Of a stretch of 59,061 nt of DNA, positions 55,072 through 59,061 are shown piece after piece. Origin of the DNA: Accumulibacter sp. Its GTDB lineage: Bacteria; Pseudomonadota; Gammaproteobacteria; Burkholderiales; Rhodocyclaceae. The notes beneath the pieces were generated by a model, which had not been told where the DNA came from, ran no database searches, and saw nothing but the letters and a program-made list of their open reading frames with translations. The position numbers and the translations under genes are program-made. The stretch is from NCBI RefSeq assembly GCF_023806625.1, contig NZ_JAMTDX010000110.1, positions 1 to 59,061 on the forward strand. Direction: 5' to 3'. Position 1 is the stretch's first letter, and each line of letters opens with the position of its first letter.

Positions 55072-55375
55072 ACGCCTGCCCCGGCGAGCCGCGACGGTCC
55101 GCGGATCCGTCGCCGCATCGCCGATCGCCGCTTCGCGCCTTTTGAAAAAAGAGCCCGTGCGTCGCGCCGCGACGGAATCCAGGCCGGTTCTTGCTTCGCC
55201 CGTCCCTTTCGACGGAACGGGAAGCGCCGATTGGCGCGTCGGACGACGTGCACGGAGCACAGAGTTGAGAGACAGGGTCAATGTCACCAGAATGTCCGTC
55301 TGCCGGATCCGGCTGCAGCGGCGACGACAGGTCGAGACCTTTCTCCGGAAATTCTCGCAGAGCGGGAGCGGATCG
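55072..55375. other. Stretch without a supported gene before the hydrolase
   Basis: 304 bases with no recognisable coding, RNA or repeat feature. It presumably holds the hydrolase promoter, but no convincing hexamer pair is visible. Confidence 0.4.
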
Positions 55376-56236
55376 ATGAACGACAGGGCGGCTTCGCAAA
55401 CCGTTGCACACGACACGGCCCTTGCGCAACCATCGCTCGTAGATCCCGCGCTGCTCAAGATCGGCGGCCAAGTCTTCGAGTACCAGTCGATCCCGCCCTC
55501 ACGAGCCGCCCTCCCGACCCTCGTCCTGCTCCACGAGGCGCTGGGCAGCGTCGCGCTCTGGCGCGATTTCCCCGAGCGCATCGCCCTGGCCACCGGCTGC
55601 CAGGTGCTCAGCTGGTCACGCCAGGGTTACGGGCACTCGTCACCGCTCGCCGGACCCCGGACCCCGCGCTACCTGCACGACGAAGCGATCGAGCAGATGC
55701 CGGCGGTTCTCGCCGCCCTGCAGATCGACCAGCCGGTCCTGATCGGCCACAGCGACGGTGGCTCGATCGCGCTGATCCACGCTGCCGCGTTCCCCGACCG
55801 CGTAGCCGGACTCGTCGTCATCGCACCGCACGAGTTCGTGGAGCACGAGGCCCTCGCCGGAATCCGCCGCGCCGGCGAGGCTTACGCGAGCGGCCGGTTG
55901 CGCAACCGGCTGGCCGCCTTCCATCGCGACGCAGACCGCGTGTTCGATGCGTGGCACGACACCTGGCTTTCCGAGAATTTCCGCGACTGGGACATCCGCG
56001 ACTGCCTGCCGGCGATTCGCTGTCCGATCCTGGCGATCCAGGGCGAAGACGACGAATACGCGACGATGCGCCAGATCGAATGCATCGCCGAATCCTGTGC
56101 CGACGTCGAACTGCTCAAGCTTGCCGACTGCCGGCATTCGCCACATCGCGACCAGCCGGAGCGGGTGATTGCGGCCATCGTGCGCTTTGTCGATCGACTG
56201 AGTACTCGAGGCGACAAAGCGCCTGAAGCCTGCTGA
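55376..56236 (+). CDS. Alpha/beta-fold hydrolase
   Basis: A 286-residue cytoplasmic hydrolase. The oxyanion-hole region is [16 protein letters not shown], the nucleophile elbow GHSDGG with Ser126, the acid probably the Asp in [10 protein letters not shown], and the catalytic His254 in [10 protein letters not shown]. The sequence resembles the esterase/C-C hydrolase group, but the substrate cannot be assigned. The ATG at 56376 minus 1000 equivalent, that is 55376, is chosen because the hydrolase fold follows and a GGGAG site lies about 7 bases upstream; the frame is open far upstream without similarity. It converges on the TPR/barrel gene. Confidence 0.8.
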   Translation: MNDRAASQTVAHDTALAQPSLVDPALLKIGGQVFEYQSIPPSRAALPTLVLLHEALGSVALWRDFPERIALATGCQVLSWSRQGYGHSSPLAGPRTPRYLHDEAIEQMPAVLAALQIDQPVLIGHSDGGSIALIHAAAFPDRVAGLVVIAPHEFVEHEALAGIRRAGEAYASGRLRNRLAAFHRDADRVFDAWHDTWLSENFRDWDIRDCLPAIRCPILAIQGEDDEYATMRQIECIAESCADVELLKLADCRHSPHRDQPERVIAAIVRFVDRLSTRGDKAPEAC

Positions 56237-56327
56237 CCGCGCACGGGGCCACTGGTCAGACGTCGGGTCGACCGCGGTCCGGTGTCCAGGCCAAGCCAGG
56301 CGGACTCGCGGCGAATCGGTGCGCGCG

Positions 56328-57554
56328 CTAGTTCTTCGGCAGCGGGAAAACCGCGCTGAACATCAGCCCCGCCGTGCCGAGAAAACCGACCTCGCCATAG
56401 ACGTACTTGTTGAACTGGTAACCGATGAGCGGAATGAAGCCCGGGGAAAAGCCGTTGTGATTGAACGGAACCTTGTCCTCGTACTTGCCGACATAGCCGT
56501 AGAGCAACCCGGCGGTCCACTGCACGTACCAGTTCTCGAAGCCGAAGGGATTGACGTAGCGCTGGCCGCCATAGACATAGACGCTCGGCTGGCCGAAGGA
56601 ATTGGAGAAGACGACGCCGCCGGCGAGCCAGTTGCCCCCGAGTCCCTTTTCGGCACCAAGCAGGACGACCCACTTGTGCTCGTCCGAAGGATGGTAATGA
56701 ACCGTGTAGGGGCTGAACCTGACGTCCCAGCCGCCAGCCGCGACGCCGCGATCCGGCTCCCTGAGCACTTCGCTCTCCTCGCCGGCAGAGGCGATTTCAG
56801 GCCGTGGGGTACCACCAGTCGGGGCCACGCCCTCGGCCGCGACTCCGGTGGGTTCCTCGGCAACTTTGCCGGGCACTGCCGGCGCAGCGGCAATCGCTGC
56901 CGGTTCGGCCTGCGGTTGCGCCGCCGGTACCGGTGCCGCCGCCGGCCGCCCAGCCTGGCGAGCCGTCCCCGTCCCTGCGGGTGTCGCCGCAGGGCGAGCT
57001 GGCGAGCCTGCCGCCTGCGCTGTTGCGGCGCCGCCGGTGGCCACCACGCTTCCCCCCTCGCGGTAGCGGGCCAGCTTGGCCTGCATCGCTCGGTTGCCGG
57101 GATCGAGCTTGAGGGCCTGATCGTACGACTGGCTGGCCAGCCTGGCGTAAACGTCGCCGAGGTTCTCACGCGCCAACGCGTAATCCGGGTTGGTCCTGAT
57201 CGCCATGTCGAGCGCCCGGCGCGCCTTCTCGTACTCGCCCTGCCGCGCGTAAAGGACGGCGAGGTTGTTATACGGCTCGGACAACTCCGGAAAGTCTTCG
57301 GCGAGCGTCGTGAACACGGCCAGAGCCTCGTCGTCGCGGCCCAGATCGACGAGAATCACGCCTTTGAGAAACGCGCCCTGAGGCTGCCGTGGTTTGGTTG
57401 CCAGATAGGCGTCGATCTTGGCCAGCGCGGCTGCGGTCTGCCCTTTCCTGAGCAACCGCTCGGCGTCGGAAACCTCGTCGCCCCTGGCCACGAGCGTGAT
57501 GCCGCCGAGCAGGAGGCCGACGATGACTATGAAAGAAGGCGCAGGCAGGGACAT
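56328..57554 (-). CDS. Exported TPR protein fused to a C-terminal beta-barrel-like domain
   Basis: A 408-residue precursor. Residues 1-26 form a signal peptide (IVIVGLLLGGITLVARG). About 28-165 hold three to four TPRs (YNNLAVLYARQGEYEKARRA). An Ala/Pro-rich linker spans about 165-265. Residues about 280-408 alternate aromatic and polar positions (WDVRFSPYTVHYH, VYVYGGQRYVNPFG, FENWYVQWTAGLLYGYVGKY) and end in GLMFSAVFPLPKN, which resembles an outer-membrane strand end. From memory, similar 180-residue exported proteins occur alone in betaproteobacteria, often with an unsupported glycerol-3-phosphate-transporter label. A promoter with a hairpin lies upstream. Confidence 0.75.
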   Translation of the reverse strand: MSLPAPSFIVIVGLLLGGITLVARGDEVSDAERLLRKGQTAAALAKIDAYLATKPRQPQGAFLKGVILVDLGRDDEALAVFTTLAEDFPELSEPYNNLAVLYARQGEYEKARRALDMAIRTNPDYALARENLGDVYARLASQSYDQALKLDPGNRAMQAKLARYREGGSVVATGGAATAQAAGSPARPAATPAGTGTARQAGRPAAAPVPAAQPQAEPAAIAAAPAVPGKVAEEPTGVAAEGVAPTGGTPRPEIASAGEESEVLREPDRGVAAGGWDVRFSPYTVHYHPSDEHKWVVLLGAEKGLGGNWLAGGVVFSNSFGQPSVYVYGGQRYVNPFGFENWYVQWTAGLLYGYVGKYEDKVPFNHNGFSPGFIPLIGYQFNKYVYGEVGFLGTAGLMFSAVFPLPKN

Positions 57555-57602
57555 CGGCGGTTTCTGGCGCTTGTCCCGGCGACTCGTCTCCGGCCGCCGG
57601 GT

Positions 57603-57648
57603 AATCGGAAAGGCTCCGATTCTAGCAAGAAGTCGGCAGGCAAGCCAA
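57603..57648 (-). promoter_or_regulatory. Promoter with an overlapping palindrome before the TPR/barrel gene
   Basis: On the minus strand, TTGGCT (57648-57643) and TAGAAT (57624-57619) are separated by 18 bases. A perfect 7-base inverted repeat (AATCGGA at 57603-57609, TCCGATT at 57615-57621, loop of 5) touches the -10 and the expected start site, so it could be an operator or a 5' mRNA hairpin. Confidence 0.4.
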
Positions 57649-57811
57649 AGCGCCTGCCGCCGCAACGCGGCAGTGTGCGCAAGCCTCCACCGCACGACGC
57701 TGGCGCTTTCCGAAACACTGGATCTGCGGCGTCTTCTGGCATAATGCTCTGGTGGTCGGTGTCGGCGGGCGCTGGCGCCGTTTGATCTGACGCCTGGATG
57801 GGGGTTCGAAG

Positions 57812-58675
57812 ATGTCGTCTCTCGATTTGAATCGTGTCGCTCGCGTGGCTCTGGCCACCGCGGCAGGAAGCCTGCTTGCCGCTTGCTCGAGCATGCAGAT
57901 GGGTTCGTCCGATGCGAAGACGACGGCAACCGGTTCAGCTGCCGGATCGACGACGGCAAATGCCAATACCCAGCTCGAAAAATGCGCCAGCTCGCTGGGT
58001 ACCATCGCCATCGTCGAGGATACGAACGCACCCTGGTATGGGGTTCTGACGGGCCAGATGCACCTCGGCTCGACGACGCCGGTCCTCAAGCTGCTCGTCC
58101 AGCAGTCGAACTGCTTCGTGGTCGTCGACCGCGGGCGGGCAATGAACAACATGATGCAGGAGCGTGCGCTCGAGCAGACGGGCGAACTGCGCAGGGGTTC
58201 GAAGTTCGGCAAGGGCCAGATGGTTTCCGCTGACTATTCGATGAGTCCTTCGATCACCTTCAGCAACACCAACGCCGGTGGCATGGGTGGGGGCCTCGGT
58301 GGCTGGGGCGGCGTGCTCGGAGTGCTCGCCGCGAGCGCGAGCTTCAAGGAGGCGAGCACGATGCTGACCCTCGTCGACAATCGCTCGGGTGTCCAACTCG
58401 CGGCAGCCGAAGGCAGCGCGCGAAACATGGACTTCGGAGCGATCGGCGGCCTGTTCGGCGGCGCACTCGGCGGCGTCGGCGGCGGCTACGCCAACACCGC
58501 CGAAGGCAAGGTCATCGTCGCGGCGTTCACCGACTCGTACAACAACCTCGTGCGCGCGGTTCGCAACTACAAGGCGCAGGAAGTCAAGGGCGGGCTCGGA
58601 ACCGGCGGACAGCTCGGCGTTCAGGGGGCCTCCGACGCTCAGGGTGGCAAGCCCAAGCGCCCGAAACAGCCTTAA
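57812..58675 (+). CDS. CsgG-like, glycine-rich lipoprotein
   Basis: A 287-residue precursor with a lipobox LAAC (Cys25), so probably outer-membrane anchored. The part from about 60 to 220 resembles CsgG/HfaB-type secretion lipoproteins: TIAIVEDTNAPWYGVLT, LKLLVQQSNCFVVVDRGRAMNNMMQERAL, SADYSMSPSITF, and VDNRSGVQLAAAEGSARN. Gly-rich stretches at about 151-168 and 211-230 would correspond to flexible loops. The tail is Gly/Lys/Pro-rich. CsgG forms an export pore for curli, but no curli subunit genes are nearby, so its cargo is unknown. A CATAAT hexamer (57740-57745) may be its -10. Confidence 0.75.
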   Translation: MSSLDLNRVARVALATAAGSLLAACSSMQMGSSDAKTTATGSAAGSTTANANTQLEKCASSLGTIAIVEDTNAPWYGVLTGQMHLGSTTPVLKLLVQQSNCFVVVDRGRAMNNMMQERALEQTGELRRGSKFGKGQMVSADYSMSPSITFSNTNAGGMGGGLGGWGGVLGVLAASASFKEASTMLTLVDNRSGVQLAAAEGSARNMDFGAIGGLFGGALGGVGGGYANTAEGKVIVAAFTDSYNNLVRAVRNYKAQEVKGGLGTGGQLGVQGASDAQGGKPKRPKQP

Positions 58676-58694
58676 CCGCCCGGATCAGCACCGG

Positions 58695-58713
58695 GCAGCA
58701 GCCCGGCTGCTGC
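58695..58713. terminator. Possible terminator hairpin after the CsgG-like gene
   Basis: GCAGCAGC (58695-58702) and GCTGCTGC (58706-58713) form a perfect 8-base GC-rich stem with a 3-base loop, 20 bases after the stop. It is followed by TGGCCTT rather than a T-run. It lies between converging genes. Confidence 0.45.
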
Positions 58714-58865
58714 TGGCCTTACGACTGCAGCACCGCGAGCGAGCCGTCGACAGGCTCGGGTTGCATCCTTCCGGCAGCCATCGCGCGCGTCGAAACGGCG
58801 CGCGGCACGCTACGGATGCCGGACGGGAGCGATTCGCTCGTCGCAGACGCTGTTGCGGCGGCCGC

Positions 58866-59003
58866 CTATTTCTTGTCTGCCGGTGGCGGAGACGATTCCG
58901 TTTCGGACTTCGGCGCGTCGCCGAGAATCGTCTTCAGCGGGCAAATGGAAAAGGCCGGACACTTGACACAGCCGGCGACGATCGCGATCGGGCACAGGGT
59001 CAT
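58866..59003 (-). CDS. Small Cys-rich protein (45 residues)
   Basis: A short gene with four cysteines in the N-terminal half: Cys4, Cys12, Cys15 and Cys21 (CPIAIVAG then CVKC then PAFSIC). The spacing C-x7-C-x2-C-x5-C suits a zinc or Fe-S site. The rest is a Lys/Ser/Pro-rich tail (ETESSPPPADKK) and there is no signal peptide or membrane segment. I recall similar short proteins from betaproteobacteria, always unnamed. The ATG lies near the window edge, so its upstream neighbour and promoter cannot be seen. Confidence 0.7.
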   Translation of the reverse strand: MTLCPIAIVAGCVKCPAFSICPLKTILGDAPKSETESSPPPADKK

Positions 59004-59061
59004 GACGTTTCTTGATTAGCCACAATGTTCAGCAAGCTCACGTGGCGAGCCTGCCGGGGTG

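Noticed and set aside
55139-55157. Similarity between CTTTTGAAAAAAGAGCCC here and CTTGAAAAAGGAGCC near the start of the GT41 gene
   Set aside because: Short, A-rich and without shared flanks; chance is the simplest explanation.

Overview
The window is 59 kb of GC-rich, densely packed chromosomal DNA, almost entirely housekeeping genes. Two conserved gene orders point to a betaproteobacterium, probably of the Rhodocyclales: leuC-(entericidin)-leuD-asd-fimV-truA-trpF-trpB-trpA-accD-folC-SPOR-cvpA-purF-metZ, and carA-carB-greA-yhbY/rlmE-ftsH-folP-glmM. A 'Candidatus Accumulibacter'-like organism would fit, but that is a guess from memory of gene content. I saw no tRNA, rRNA, CRISPR array, phage or intact insertion sequence.

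Layout. 1-6.5 kb: 5' end of rng, divergent from trhP, a GT-B glycosyltransferase-like gene and a large TPR/GT41 (O-GlcNAc-transferase-like) protein fused to a methyltransferase. 6.6-12.7 kb: metH and murB facing a FKBP-rluF pair. 12.8-17.8 kb: carA-carB and greA. 17.8-23.8 kb: DUF4149 protein, yhbY, rlmE, ftsH, folP, glmM. 24-27 kb (minus): namZ-like (DUF1343), DOMON-like and COG0523 GTPase genes. 27.5-28.6 kb: exported MsrB and MsrA. 28.6-31.4 kb (minus): rlmI, a DUF47 remnant and a frameshifted pit phosphate transporter. 31.6-33.7 kb: two metallopeptidases and a small membrane protein. 33.7-51.2 kb (minus): the biosynthetic super-cluster metZ to leuC. 51.3-54.8 kb (minus): M48 lipoprotein protease, MFS transporter, YdcH-like protein, aroC. 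55.4-59 kb: alpha/beta hydrolase, a TPR/beta-barrel fusion, a CsgG-like lipoprotein and a 45-residue Cys-rich protein.

How the genes work together. The minus-strand cluster makes leucine, lysine/threonine/methionine precursors, tryptophan, folate, purines and malonyl-CoA. CarAB, MetH and FolP add carbamoyl phosphate, methionine and folate steps. MurB and GlmM feed peptidoglycan synthesis, while the M23 protein and the NamZ-like protein would act on peptidoglycan.

The most notable items are the GT41-methyltransferase fusion, the disrupted pit/DUF47 locus, the absence of leuB from its usual place between leuD and asd, an inverted-repeat element with a diverged second copy, the TPR/barrel fusion and the short Cys-rich gene. 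I found no convincing entirely new multi-gene system; most of the window is ordinary core genome.
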